In this document: piece by piece, positions 1 to 11,700 of the stretch
Position numbering within the stretch: position 1 is the first letter of the stretch
Layout of the letters: each line of letters starts with the position of its first letter
Assembly: GCA_963971575.1 (NCBI GenBank)
Contig: OZ020623.1
Location: 15,006,980 to 15,070,979 of the forward strand
Origin: Liopterus haemorrhoidalis
Taxonomy: Eukaryota; Arthropoda; Insecta; Coleoptera; Dytiscidae
Length of the DNA stretch: 64,000 bases
Reading direction: 5' to 3'
Position numbers and translations under genes: made by a program
Notes under the pieces: model-generated
The model's input: the letters and a program-made list of their open reading frames with translations, nothing else
Database searches by the model: none
Told to the model about the DNA's origin: nothing

Positions 1-112
1 TTTCAACACGGCGGTCCCCCAGCGTATAATTCCAAAACATACATTTCCTCGATGTTGGATTGTACGTGGCGGTGAAATAGCTAGAATAGAAAATTAATGC
101 CACAGAATAAGA
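1..112 (+). pseudogene. DDE-transposase fragment, Tc1/mariner type
   Basis: Reading forward, a short open stretch gives FQHGGPPAYNSKTYISS and ends at a stop near base 90. It resembles the block around the second catalytic Asp in DDE_3-type transposases (usual form FQHDGAPAHY). The Asp position reads Gly here, so the piece is dead. It runs off the left edge of the window. The assignment rests on one short motif and is tentative. Confidence 0.3.
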
Positions 113-211
113 CCGATGCAATTAATCAGTGTTCTTCAACATTTTTCCCCCGCGGACCGGTGAAAATAGGATAAATATTTCGAGGACCGGCTGAAAGTTT
201 ACAAATAAAAA

Positions 212-1087
<876 letters not shown>

Positions 1088-1502
1088 TTAGTGCGACATC
1101 TGCTGCTGCTTCTTTGTTAGAAAATTTGATGTACGTGGCTGCAGAGTTGTTTCTGAGAAACGAAGCGCTGCCTTAATCATCCATTCGATTTCTCTGTTTG
1201 GTTTTATAATTGGCTGAAAAAATATTTTCGCCCAAATAGGTCGAAAAAATGACTAATCATTTGATAGCTTTATAACTCTAAGTTGGATATTCTTTTTTTA
1301 GCGATTTACAAAATTGAGACAATGATTGCATTTTATGTCTGGACACCAGAGTGACATCACAAGACAACTGGATCAGCTTTTCTTTTTCACGAGGATCAAG
1401 TACACATGACTTTATATCTTTCAAGATTAGATTATTAATCCAGAGGTTACATTTACGAGGATCCTCATTTTCCGGGAAATAAATATTAATTGACATCAGC
1501 AA
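1088..1502 (-). pseudogene. hAT transposase C-terminus, broken
   Basis: Two minus-strand pieces belong together. The first (1502 to 1278, 74 codons) ends LSQFCKSLKKEYPT and contains KLIQLSCDVTL, matching the end of hAT transposases of the SCAND3/FAM200 type, where 'LI.L..D..L...F...L..FW.S..KEYP' is usual. The second (about 1190 to 1088) reads TTLQPRTSNFLTKKQQQMSH and then stops, the usual end of that family. The two are in different frames and the N-terminal DDE part is missing. The assignment is by motif resemblance only. Confidence 0.5.
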
Positions 1503-2077
1503 TAATCAAAAATTCTTCCAAAAGTGGAAACATTTCTATGTATTTCTCTTATAAGCGACTATTCCAAAGAGCTAACTTCTTCAGAAGTATAAAAAATAGC
1601 CGCGAGAGGCGTTGTATTGGTGCTAGCAAATATTAAATAAATCATGGTTCGGACAAAAGTTAGCTTCTGCGTCGACTAAAAAAATGTGCTATATACTCGT
1701 GAATAGAAATGTGCATCTACATGATTCGGTCAAAATATTTCGCGGACCGGCAGGAATTTTCTGCGGACCACGGGTGGTGGATTTTTACGGCCGTGTGAGC
1801 ATTGTTTGGCAGCGAATGGTGGAATATTTGAAAATTTGTTGTAGATTATTTTTATTTTATGTTTTTTTCAAAACTTAAATTATATGTTTTTTTAATAAAT
1901 ATATTTTTAATTTTTCAATCCTATTTATTTCCTTAAGAAAAAATGTTTTGCGTTTATTTATCTCTATAATCGAGTAAGCTATGCGGTATGTTCTATTTTA
2001 AATCAAGGGTTGTTATAGAAATTAAACTTCTATGTTCTATGTTAAAATAAACTCACGGTATTATCATTATAAATATA

Positions 2078-2995
2078 AAGGTGTCTCAAAAGAAATTTTA
2101 TATTTAGTGGATCGATTAAAAAAAAAGTAAGCCGTATATAGAAAAAATGTTTATTAATTATTAAAATACACTTTTTGGGGATTTATTTCTTAAAAATAAT
2201 ATAGTCTAAATGCAGACCCTCGCGTTCTCGGCACTCATTTAATCGAACAGTAAAATTACTTATGACGTCTCGGCAGGTGGACTCAGGGATGGCTGCCATT
2301 TCGTGACGGATTTTTTCTTTCAAATGCGCCAGTGAAGTCGGTTTATTAGCATAAACTTTAGATTTAAGATAACCCCATAGGAAAAAGTCCATAGGGGTTA
2401 AATCTGGACTGCGTGGAGGCCAATTTATGTCACCTCTCCGGGAGATCAATTTGCCTGAGAAAATTTCACGAACACGTGGCAGAGACATATTGGACGTGTG
2501 TAAAGTTGCTCCGTCCTGTTGGAACCATGTTCTTTGGTTATAGCCAGGAAAGTTTTGCAGTTCAGGTACCAAGAAGTTGTCTAACATTTCCACATAACGC
2601 TCTGAATTCACTGTAACTGCACGCCCCCTTTCGTAACATTCTCCACGTTTTCTACCGTTCTTGATGACCTAGGTCGCCCGGATTTTGATTTATCCAGCGT
2701 TGTACCAGTCTCTTCAAACTTTTTAACCCAATGTCGAATGTGAGGAATGCTTGGCGCATCATTTAAGTGGCGAAAACCTCGAATACTGCAGAATTTTCTA
2801 CGCGCTACAGTCGCCGAATCACCGTTTTTGTAAAACTCTCGCACGCATAACGCGCGGTCTGCTCCCGAGAAACGCTCCATAGCGACTGAATTCCCAAAAG
2901 CCAGGCTACCGATTGACATAACCCCCGCGCCCCTCGGATACGTTGCGTTCACGCAGTAAGCTAAATAAATATAAAATTTCTTTTGAGACACCTTG
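2078..2995 (-). mobile_element. DD41D transposon, internally deleted copy
   Basis: Same family as the elements at 6884, 42612 and 47896. Both ends carry AAGGTGTCTCAAAAGAAATT, with TA next to each end. At 918 bp it lacks about 392 bp compared with the 1310-bp copy. The deletion joins the segment just after the GRPRSSRT motif to the segment beginning GRAVTVNSE. The first catalytic Asp is lost, while the second (QQDGA) and third (SPDLTPMD) remain. The copy is therefore non-autonomous. The breakpoint has only one or two bases of shared sequence. Confidence 0.9.
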
Positions 2996-3051
2996 TATTT
3001 AACTTTAACGTTTTGAGCGTCATGTTCATCTTTCTTGGATTTAAGTTGCAT
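2183..3051 (-). pseudogene. DD41D transposase, deleted and frameshifted
   Basis: The N-terminal part is read from about 2923 down to 2616 (MERFSGADRALCVREF..., helix-turn-helix region resembling DUF4817). The C-terminal part is read from 2611 to 2183 (NSERYVEMLDNF... to the end). The deletion junction puts them in different frames. The helix-turn-helix half, the second and third catalytic Asp and the normal stop remain; the first Asp does not. Confidence 0.85.
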
Positions 3052-3990
3052 TCACACTTCCCTAATTATAATTATACTTATGATTTCGATTTATAATTAG
3101 AAGTTTGTCATATTACCTCCTACGTAACCATTCACACTAACGTACTTAAGTGTCTTAATTATAAGTATAATTTAAAAATTTGCAAACTTCATGCTTATAC
3201 TTATACTTATGATTTACACTCAGCGAGAAAGGGACAGAAACTAACCTATAAGTGAATTTGAAATGTCAAAATAGATACGACATGCAAAAAACTATAATTA
3301 TGAATCATATAACTGCCTAAATAATTCGTAGATGAGAAACTGTGACCATTTTAATATATTTAAAAATGAAATAAGGTTAAAAACGTAGATGGTGGGTTCA
3401 TGCAATAGTAATTTTTGTTTGTAACAACAGATGGTAGCATTTACTAATCATAATTACAGTGACTGTATAATACCCTTTTCACACTAGATCTTTAAGATCG
3501 GATGTTTAAGTGAATGGATCTTTAAACGCTAATGTGAAACCGTACGGCCTCGTCTAAACACGACCGATGTTTAAGACAGAGATCTGCGTCTTAAACTTCG
3601 CCCGCATTGCCAACTTAATTCCCATTATAAAAAAATACTCCTTAAATTTGTGCTTCTCTTCTTTTATCTATGTTCAGCTGTTATCATTTTATATATCGAG
3701 GTTATGAGAAGATTATTTGCGTTATTATTTAAATAAATATAAAAAATAAACTTCTCCTAACCTCGATATACAAAATAATGACAGAATAAATTCAAACGAT
3801 ATGAAATTATGTTGGCAATACATACTAGCTTTACATGGAGATTTCTTCTTCAAATTAAACATCAAGTGTGAAAGCAAACCGATATTAAACATCGATGAAG
3901 TTTAAGTTCAATCGTCTTAAAGATCTAGTGTGAAAAGGGTATAAAGGACAGTGTGTCCATACGATGGTCTCATTTTCTATTGGTCGAGCT
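3045..3990. repeat. Dispersed repeat, first copy, split by a MITE
   Basis: The segment TAATCATAATTACAGTGACT followed by GTATA, and then GGACAGTGTGTCC, recurs in inverted orientation at about 8267-8310. Both copies are bounded by GCATTCACA (near 3049 and on the reverse strand near 8400). Here the shared sequence is interrupted at 3471-3941. The family was not recognised and the outer boundaries are approximate. Confidence 0.45.
3471..3941. mobile_element. MITE with TACCCTTTTC ends, possible PIF/Harbinger type
   Basis: The ends TACCCTTTTCACACTAGATC and its inverse are imperfect terminal inverted repeats of about 26 bp enclosing 471 bp without coding capacity. Both flanks carry TAA, and the related unoccupied copy at 8280-8305 has a single TAA at that place. 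A 3-bp TAA duplication fits PIF/Harbinger-type MITEs. The superfamily call is inference. Confidence 0.6.
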
Positions 3991-4449
3991 GAAGTCCGCT
4001 ATATTTCTTCCAACTTTGTTACAGATTATATATGGTTTACATGTGTTTAGCTTGTGTTTCAACAGATTTAACTGATATTTTCAAATAATATACGTATATT
4101 TAGACGTTTAATAGTGAATATTGTTGTGTTTGTGATGAGTAATGAATAATGTAGATAATGTAAACTGTGCACATATTTTAAATTGTCAGAAATTAAAATT
4201 AAAAATAATGAAACGTTTTGTTATGTTTAGGTTTAAAATTGCTGGGAAAAAAAGGCTAAATGAACATAAAAAAACATTATGCCAGTAAATCAATGGATGG
4301 CTTCACAATTATAAGAAGTATTTACTTTCATTAATTTTAATGTTATTCCATGCTGATTTCATTTTATTTTTCACCTGACCATAATTTTAGTTGAATAAAT
4401 GCATAATTGATAATATATACATCAGTTTTCTTTATTAATATATCATTTA
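3990..4449. other. No gene seen
   Basis: AT-rich DNA with many stops in all frames. Nothing recognisable. Confidence 0.5.
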
Positions 4450-4658
4450 TACCATGAGTTCAAAAAGAAATTGCATAAAGGTTGGCTATGGAAAATAAAA
4501 ATAATGTCAACAGAAATCTTTAGCATTAATTTACTGTCTGAATTAATTAAATCACTCTTGTTGTCATAAGTTATTTATTGTTACATAAAGCTTGTAGTAT
4601 ACATTATTTTATTTTTCCATAGCCAACTCTTATGTAATTTCTTTTTGAACTCAGGGTA
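4450..4658. mobile_element. MITE, TA-flanked, about 60-bp inverted repeats
   Basis: Left arm TACCATGAGTTCAAAAAGAA continues through GGTTGGCTATGGAAAAT. The right arm is its near-exact inverse, ending CTCAGGGTA. TA lies outside both ends. At 209 bp with no reading frame it is a typical Tc1/mariner-derived MITE. Confidence 0.75.
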
Positions 4659-4937
4659 TATAACATGTTCTGCTTATTCTTTTTTAATATGAAAATATCC
4701 TATTTTTTTTATATAAACATGCCTTTTCCTAAAAATTAGAGAAATGTTGGGTTCTCTAATTTTTATAGAACCTTATCATCATTTTTTCCCTATCTTTTTA
4801 TTCTAATTCTAATGTCCTGTTTGAAATTGTTTTCTTAAATTTAAAAGATTTAAATTAAAATGTAACTCCCGTTTTTATAAAAAAAATGTTTTAGTTTTTA
4901 TAGGTCCTCAAATAAAATTATAAAATAATAAAAACAT

Positions 4938-6656
4938 CCCAGCAAACATTGAACTAACGGCCGAACGCCGGCAAACTGCTTTTACGCTGGTACATTGCTG
5001 GCACCAAAAGTAAGTGCAACGCCAGTATTAATAATGTACTTCACATTTGTATTTCGCACTCCGCCTATACGAAGTACTTTACCAGCATTTTATAAGCATT
5101 CCTTATTTGTATTAATCCAAGATTATTTCTAGCGGGCCAGTGCTTATGTTTATAACTTTTTTTGAATGTAATAATTTGAAAAGTCTGACCGTTCTTAGTC
5201 ATAAAACACCCTAATGGCGTGGCCTTCGAGGGTCGGTACAAGTGATATTCTGTGAGTACAGTTGGGACGTGTTGGTGAACAGTTTTTAAAGATGTGTATT
5301 TAAATAGTTATTGATTGTGAGCATTATACAGTTTTTTATTGTGATTTGTGTGTGTTTTGTTAGGTTTAAGGACGTAGTTTACACAAACTATTTCATATTA
5401 AATTGTTTAATTTTTAGTTTAGTTCAATCATAGTTTTTTTCATGTAATAAAATTTTCGATTATTAATAAATCTGATACAAGATTATAAATATGTCATTTA
5501 AAAAATATAATTTGTCATATTTCATTTTGAATAGTGACATCTTAAATATTTTGTAAATATAATACTAACCTAAAATAATACAAACTTAATCCAAAACTGT
5601 AAAGCTTTTTTTACAATATAACCAAGTTTCTAAAAGTCAGTAATACACTATAAAAATCACCAAAATAACCAGATCTAGTTTGTTCTTACAAAAGTGAACA
5701 GCTTATAGCATTAATGCTTATAAAATTTGTTTATTGAATTTATTTTAACAAGTATGATTTCTTTAGGTTGGCACTCTTCAAGTCAGGGGGAAAATATGTG
5801 GTAGATAATACAAGACGAATATTGGCGAAAATTATTAGTCACCCCTTATCTTTAGGATGAAATTGGTTTGACCGAAATGGCAGAAAACCATTTTCTTAAA
5901 ATTCTTCATTAAATTAATAAATTAAATAAACTAATTCCTGTTATTCCTGAAATTATATTTATTTAATATTTATAAATAAATCAATAAATTATAACTGTTA
6001 ATTCAATTTACAATCGGCTAGTTTTACCATCGTTGAATAAATTTATTTAACAACTTAAGTTAACAATATCGCATCATTCTATTGACAGCAATGTTAATTT
6101 CTTCATTGATAGTTTAAAACCGATGCGATATTGTCAACTTTACTTGTTAAATAAATTTATTCAACGATGGTGAAAATGGCCAAATGAGTATTTATTTTGC
6201 ACCTAACCATTAATTTATTTTAATACTGGGTAAGTACACATATATTACATTTGAAACACTAGAGAGTGGGTATAATATAAGCACTAGTCTGTCAGAAATA
6301 AATCTTGCAACTAATGCGATTATTTTGCACTTTACCGTTGCTGGGCCAGCAACTGATACATCAATGGGCCAGCTAACGGCCACGGGGACACCGGGGTACT
6401 GGCCCAGTGCAAAATGCCAGCACTGGACCAATGCGAAATGCTAGCACTGGCCCAGTGCGAAATGCCAGCACTGGCCCATTACTTTCAATGCACTTTACCG
6501 TTGCTGGGCCAGCAACTGATACATCAATGGACTAGCTAAGGGCCACGGGACACCGGGGTACTGGCCCAGTACGAAATGCCAGCACTGGCCCATTACTTTC
6601 AATGCCGGCGAGTATGTGCTTTACCAGTACTGGTCCGGATAAAAATGTTTGCTGGG
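4938..6656. mobile_element. Non-coding DNA transposon with CCCAGCAAACATT ends
   Basis: Terminal inverted repeats CCCAGCAAACATT and AATGTTTGCTGGG enclose 1719 bp with no transposase. A short relative lies at 18287-18661 in the opposite orientation and shares both subterminal regions. Near the right end a block of about 160 bp is duplicated (6329-6488 and 6489-6604), and CAGCACTGGCCCA-like units recur, as in subterminal repeat arrays. The left flank ends CAT and the right flank starts ATA, so no clear target duplication can be stated. Superfamily unknown. Confidence 0.7.
6027..6175. repeat. Inverted repeat inside the CCCAGCAAAC element
   Basis: The arm CATCGTTGAATAAATTTATT plus TAACAA is followed by AACAATATCGCATC. 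About 55 bases later the inverse GATGCGATATTGTCAAC leads to AAATAAATTTATTCAACGATGG. The arms are about 45 nt and could form a hairpin or be a nested palindromic MITE. There is no coding. Confidence 0.7.
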
Positions 6657-6883
6657 ATATCTCTTTTATTTCCTTTCATGTCCTTTTTTAAGAATTTTTT
6701 TCATTTGTTTTCTTTTTATGTTGCAAACATTTCAAAAAAATACCTCCATCGGTAGGCAATTTTAATATTTGTCTTAATAAATGTTGAATCATATACATGT
6801 TTTTTCTTAACAATAAATTGATATTCACATATATATAAACATAAATACGTAAAACTATTAAAAATTTAACAAATATTATAATA

Positions 6884-8193
6884 CAAGGTGTCTCAAAAGA
6901 AATTTTATATTTATTTAGCTTACTGCGTGAACGCAACGTATCCGAGGGGCGCGGGGGTTATGTCAATCGGTAGCCTGGATCTTGGGAATTCAATCGCTAT
7001 GGAGCGTTTCTCGGGAGCAGACCGCGCGTTATGCGTGCGAGAGTTTTACAAAAACGGTGATTCGGCGACTGTAGCGCGTAGAAAATTCTGCAGTATTCGA
7101 GGTTTTCGCCACTTAAATGATGCGCCAAGCATTCCTCTCATTCGACATTGGGTTAAAAAGTTTGAAGAGACTGGTACAACGCTGGATAAATCAAAATCCG
7201 GGCGACCTAGGTCATCAAGAACGGGGGAAAACGTGGAGAATGTTAATCAGTCTGTTCGTGACGACCCGAACCTTTCAATTCGGAAGCGCGCAAGTGCTTT
7301 AAATGTGCATAGATTATCATTACATCGCATTATGCACAAAGACCTAAAGCTGCACCCCTACAAAATTCAATTGGTGCAAGAATTAAAGCCCCAAGATGCC
7401 AGTCAGAGGCTTAATTTCGTAAATCAGGTGATTGAGCGATTTTCAACGTTTACCAACATTTTGTTTTCGGATGAAGCTCATTTTCATCTTAATGGCCACG
7501 TAAATAACCAGAACTGCCGCTACTGGAGTGCAACGAATCCGAAACGCAAAAATCAGAAACCCCTACATTCGCCTAAAGTGACCGTATGGGCTGCGATGTC
7601 GGCGCGAGGAATTATCGGCCCTTACTTTTTTGAAGACGAAAGGAGGCGTGCAGTTACAGTGAATTCAGAGCGTTATGTGGAGATGTTAGACAACTTCTTG
7701 GTACCTGAACTGCAAAACTTTCCTGGCTATAACCAAAGAACATGGTTCCAACAGAACGGAGCAACTTCACACACGTCCAATATGTCTCTGCCACGTGTTC
7801 GTGAAATTTTCTCAGGCAAATTGATCTCCCGGAGAGGTGACATAAATTGGCCTCCACGCAGTCCAGATTTCATCCCTATGGACTTTTTCCTATGGGGTTA
7901 TCTTAAATCTAAAGTTTACGCCAATAAACCGACTTCACTGGCACACTTGAAAGAAAATATCCGTCACGAAATGGCAGCCATCCCTGAGTCCACCTGCCGA
8001 GACGTCATAAGTAATTTTACTGTTCGATTAAATGAGTGCCGAGAACGCGAGGGTCTACATTTAGACGATATTATTTTAAAGAAATAAATTCCCAAAAAGT
8101 GTATTTTAATAATTAATAAACATTTTTTCTATATACGGCCTACTTTTTTTTTAATCGATCCACTAAATATAAAATTTCTTTTGAGACACCTTG
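6884..8193 (+). mobile_element. DD41D Tc1/mariner transposon, full length
   Basis: A 1310-bp element with terminal inverted repeats beginning CAAGGTGTCTCAAAAGAAAT, flanked on both sides by TA (6882-6883 and 8194-8195), the usual Tc1/mariner target duplication. Near-identical relatives at 42612 and 47896 and a deleted one at 2078 indicate recent spread. Its transposase frame is uninterrupted but one catalytic residue is changed. Confidence 0.95.
6960..8087 (+). CDS. DD41D transposase, catalytic Asp replaced by Asn
   Basis: Cut-and-paste transposase of the Tc1/mariner superfamily. The open frame continues upstream to a GTG at 6888 inside the terminal repeat. In a eukaryote the usable starts are ATG 6960 (MSIGS, 375 aa) or ATG 6999 (MERFSG, 362 aa). 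Domains: an N-terminal helix-turn-helix region of DUF4817 type ending in SGRPRSSRT, then a DDE_3-type catalytic domain. The first Asp is in FSDEAHFHLNG. The second position reads QQNGA where sister copies have QQDGA. The third Asp is in the SPDFIPMDFFLWG block. In the sister copies 41 residues separate the second and third Asp, the spacing reported for DD41D (rosa/VISITOR-like) groups. The Asp-to-Asn change should abolish cleavage, so this copy is probably inactive though uninterrupted. Confidence 0.85.
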   Translation: MSIGSLDLGNSIAMERFSGADRALCVREFYKNGDSATVARRKFCSIRGFRHLNDAPSIPLIRHWVKKFEETGTTLDKSKSGRPRSSRTGENVENVNQSVRDDPNLSIRKRASALNVHRLSLHRIMHKDLKLHPYKIQLVQELKPQDASQRLNFVNQVIERFSTFTNILFSDEAHFHLNGHVNNQNCRYWSATNPKRKNQKPLHSPKVTVWAAMSARGIIGPYFFEDERRRAVTVNSERYVEMLDNFLVPELQNFPGYNQRTWFQQNGATSHTSNMSLPRVREIFSGKLISRRGDINWPPRSPDFIPMDFFLWGYLKSKVYANKPTSLAHLKENIRHEMAAIPESTCRDVISNFTVRLNECREREGLHLDDIILKK

Positions 8194-8214
8194 TATATTA
8201 GGATATATTAACAT

Positions 8215-8418
8215 TTATTCCATATAACCAAATACAAATCTGGAATAAACATGGCGGCTACAGTTCATATGGCCACACTGTCTTTATACAGTGACTGTAA
8301 TCATAATTATAATTTGGTATGTATGAATGCTCTCCTAAGTATAAATATAATACTTGATTATAGTTATAAATTGTAAGTATAATTTGGTAACTGTGAATGC
8401 AGCTTTAAAGTAGTTAAA
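8215..8418. repeat. Dispersed repeat, second copy (unoccupied)
   Basis: On the reverse strand this carries the GCATTCACA start and the TAATTATGATTACAGTGACT core seen at 3440-3470, with TATAAAGACAGTGTGG continuous. It therefore shows the state before the MITE at 3471-3941 inserted. The family was not recognised. Confidence 0.45.
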
Positions 8419-8453
8419 TGCCGTAGCGAAGCACGGGTACACCAGCTAGTAAC
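8419..8453. repeat. Terminus shared with the repeat at 36935
   Basis: CCGTAGCGAAGCACGGGT followed by CAGCTAGT is the inverse of the motif at 36933-36962 (ACTAGCTG, ACCCGTGCTTCGCTACGG). This motif marks an end of a repeat family common in arthropod genomes. I do not assign it to a class. Confidence 0.5.
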
Positions 8454-8875
8454 ATATATAATTGTAGTTTGCCGCAATTAATTTCGATTTGACCTGCGGT
8501 TAAACATATTCCGTGTTGATATTGATAGATGCGCAAGTATCCGGGGCTATGCGATGCCAATGCTGTATCGGTAAGATTGGTAATTAAGATGAATTGATTG
8601 ATTGGCCCTGCAGAAGCCTAATTGCCCTGCAATTGCGGTTCGCCATATTGCCCAACCGATCATGTGGTCTAAACAGATGGCGTTGCCATCACATCACATA
8701 TTTGATACCAATAATGATATTAATATCAATTCATCATTCTGAAATTATTTACAGAATAACTGATAAAAATAGTGATTTTATTTTAAACTGATATGTGCTG
8801 TTCAATTTTGAAAAAACTAAGAGGAAATTTTGATTTCAATAGTTTGCACCTTTAAAATTGTATGTAAAGTTAGTA
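8454..8875. other. No gene seen
   Basis: Intergenic DNA with short non-homologous frames only. Nothing recognised. Confidence 0.45.
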
Positions 8876-8879
8876 TTAA

Positions 8880-9511
8880 GGGGGGGGGGTATGGTCAGAG
8901 CAGCACATTTTATACCCATTTTCAAGATTTTTTTTAGAAAACTGTTAATAGTAACTTGATTGGGATAATACCTACAGTAAAGAACAACCTTTGAAGAGTA
9001 TCCAAAAAAATTTTCATTGAAAAATATCGAAAATTAAGCTCGTGAAAATTAAGAGTTGATTTGCGGTGAGACACATAACTAATGACTGGATCATCTAAAT
9101 CAAAAACACCAAAAATATTTCGTTAGTTTATGAGTTTCTTGAGGTAACGCTGTCGAGTTTTTTCAAATATCTAGATTATTTAATTTTTGGTATAAGTTTG
9201 AAGTCAAAAAAACGAAAAAAACGGAATTTTTTTTCGAAATTTCTGTTTTCAGTTGTAATAAATTCCATAAAAAAAAAGCAAGAAAAAAAATATATCTCGA
9301 CAGCGTTACCTCAAGAAACTCATAAACTAACGAAATATTTTTGGTTTTTTTCTTTTAGATGATCCAGTCATTAGTTATGTGTCTCACCGCAAATCAACTC
9401 TTTGTCCTGAACGAAAATTTCAAATTCATGTCACGAGCTTAATTTTCGATATTTTTCAATGAATTTTTTTTTGGATACTCTTCAAAGGTTGTTCTTTACT
9501 GTTACCCCCCC
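8880..9511. mobile_element. Fold-back element with TTAA flanks
   Basis: Two arms of roughly 200 bp are near-perfect inverses. Left 8970-9050 runs from CAGTAAAGAACAACC to AATTAAGCTCGTGA. The right arm runs from TCACGAGCTTAATT to GGTTGTTCTTTACTG. A second matched pair (TGAGTTTCTTGAGGTAACGC and its inverse) lies nearer the centre. The ends are a run of G and a run of C next to TTAA (8876-8879 and 9512-9515), which fits a TTAA target duplication as in piggyBac-like or Kolobok-like MITEs. No coding. Confidence 0.75.
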
Positions 9512-9970
9512 TTAAAAATGACATCACTTTCTAAATATTTCATACACATTTAACATATGTCATAATGATATTTTAATTATAATTAGTGCACCCGTTGCCA
9601 ACTGTGTTGGCATACACATCATTACCTTAATGTGGAACTTGCTCGACGCCCCGGACTTCTTTGTCTAGCCGTACGCCTTACTTCATTCAATTCAAATTGA
9701 ATCAACTCTTCGTCCATTATTCACAAGTTCAAATAGCAAGTTCTTAGTGGAACACATGTTTTTAGCTGTCTACGTTTTTTCGTTTATAAAGTGTGTAATA
9801 ATATGCATTTTAATGGTTAATTTATATGCAATTGTTGGAAAAATATTGCCGAAATTTGTATCATATTATTATCAGTATAAATCGCAGTGTATTGTTTATA
9901 TCTTAAATTAACTAAAAATATTGTACAAAATAGTGATCTATCAAAGTTTGAACAAGTTTAAGCAGTCAGG

Positions 9971-10675
9971 CAGACCAATTCTGTAACTCAGTAACTATGA
10001 TCATAGTAACTAAATATTTCACTATGAGCAAGGTCAGTTACTATCATGAATGGAAAGTCATTATACTTTTATAATATTTTATCTTGTAGTAACGTTACTA
10101 TAGTCGGATTGCTGATAAGTGACTGTTCGTTGCTACAAGTATCGATGTTCAATACTATATGCTTTCTTTGTCTATATCATTATAATTATTTGCATACCCA
10201 TAGTAACGTATAGTGACGCAAGTTGACAGGTAACCTTCCAAATTATTTGAATAAAAAACAAAACATTAGAAAGAGATGAAAAATATGGCATGAATCGTAG
10301 ATATCTTTACTAATTAGAGCGCGAAAATAAATTTACAGCAGTACTCAAACAAACAAAATTATTAATTTTAAGGTTATAATTATAAATAAGGAAAAAGTTT
10401 TACTCATACGTAAATTTTGGATTATAATTTCTTATTTATTCCAGCAGATTTAAAATTAAAGTTTGTGAATTTAATAATTGGCCGCAAGCCGTATTTTAAT
10501 TAATATATATTACTAGACACTGACAGTTAACACAAATAACAAAAAACATTTTTAAAATCGCTGAAAAATGGTAACTAGATTATTATATGAATGCACTACT
10601 TGATTCATACATGTAACAGTCACCTATCAGCAATCCGACTATACACAGTAATTTTTTACAGAATTGACTATCTGG
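9971..10675. repeat. Fold-back repeat, about 700 bp
   Basis: CCAATTCTGTAAC at the left pairs with TTACAGAATTGACT at the right. Inside them CTATAGTCGGATTGCTGATA (10099) pairs with TATCAGCAATCCGACTATA (10628). The arms are imperfect and the middle has no coding. Target duplication not seen; probably an old MITE. Confidence 0.5.
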
Positions 10676-10880
10676 TATTAAACGACTCCAGTGGCTACTG
10701 TTGGCGGTCGGTAAAAATACATAGACAAATCGTCAAAATGTATGTTCTTTTTTAATAGAAAATATTCTGGACCCCCAAAATGATACCCCTAGCAATCTTT
10801 TAGCTTCTCTCTCCCCGTATTAGCAGAAAACAACTTTTAGCTAAAGAGCGAACGGGAAATGTAACGACCTTTTCAATTTT

Positions 10881-11700
10881 TACCGACCGTCAACATATAT
10901 AAGGGAAGTACAGAGTGATTATTTAATGGCGAGACGACGTCGCCGAATTTTACGTGCCTCCTAGCAGAATACTATGACTATATTAACCTAGAAGAAAATT
11001 TGATCATAAAGAAAAAAAGATTATGAGCATGCGCGCATAATCGCCTGCTACGATGTGTATGAAACGGCAAATTATTAAAACTTCCAGTGACGTCGTCTCG
11101 CCATTAAATAATCACTCCGTATTGTGATCATACCGATTTTGACATTTCGAGATTTCGATGGATCTCCACGAATTGAGATCCCTACATAACGTTTTGACTA
11201 TTTTTAGCATGATTTCAGTCTGTCCGTCTGTCTGTCTGTCTGTCTGTCTGTGTACACGTGCAGAGCAAATTCGGCTAAAAGGATTTTTATGAAACTGCAT
11301 ATTTAAGCTTTTGACATCAATGACACGAGTTGATCAACTTTTGGTAAAAATCGGTTGACTAGAAATGGAAGTTTACTCGTGTCGATTTTAAGATTTTTGC
11401 GAATATTTAGCAACAGAAAAATATTTCGAAAAAATGTATTGAACAAAAGTTGCTATAAATGTAATAACTAATAACTTTTATTTGAGATGTTTTTCGATAA
11501 AACGAAAAATTTCGAAAAATTTTTGTAAATTTTTTTAAAATATTTCTCAATTTTTTCATACTTATATGTTTTATACGTTTCCATGGTGATGATAAATAAT
11601 ATCTCTGTTAGAAAATATTATTACTCTGCTGCTAGAATGTATTTTATACAAGTACTTTATGATGGCGGTCGGTCCTGTGGTGTCCACAGATGATTTTTTT
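10881..11700 (+). mobile_element. HINE-P copy 1, split by a MITE
   Basis: Starts ACCGACCGTCAACATATATA and has a (TCTG)n tract at 11218-11251. Near its end it has TGGCGGTCGGT, the inverse of its start, then the hairpin CTGTGGTGTCCACAG and a T-run. This order (short asymmetric inverted repeats, a 5' microsatellite, a 3' hairpin after the inner repeat, a T-rich target) matches the published description of Helentron-associated non-autonomous elements. A MITE at 10911-11119 interrupts it after the first 30 bases. Confidence 0.65.
10911..11119. mobile_element. MITE inserted in HINE-P copy 1
   Basis: The ends CAGAGTGATTATTTAATGGC and the inverse of CGGAGTGATTATTTAATGGC enclose 209 bp, flanked by TA on both sides. 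Removing it and one TA restores AAGGGAAGTATTGTGATCAT, which matches the uninterrupted copies at 24460 and 32520. This is a clean filled-versus-empty comparison for a Tc1/mariner-type MITE. Confidence 0.92.

Noticed and set aside
6888..6959. Transposase start at GTG within the terminal repeat
   Set aside because: A eukaryotic Pol II gene would use ATG; the same GTG lies in the terminal inverted repeat, so the downstream ATGs are preferred.
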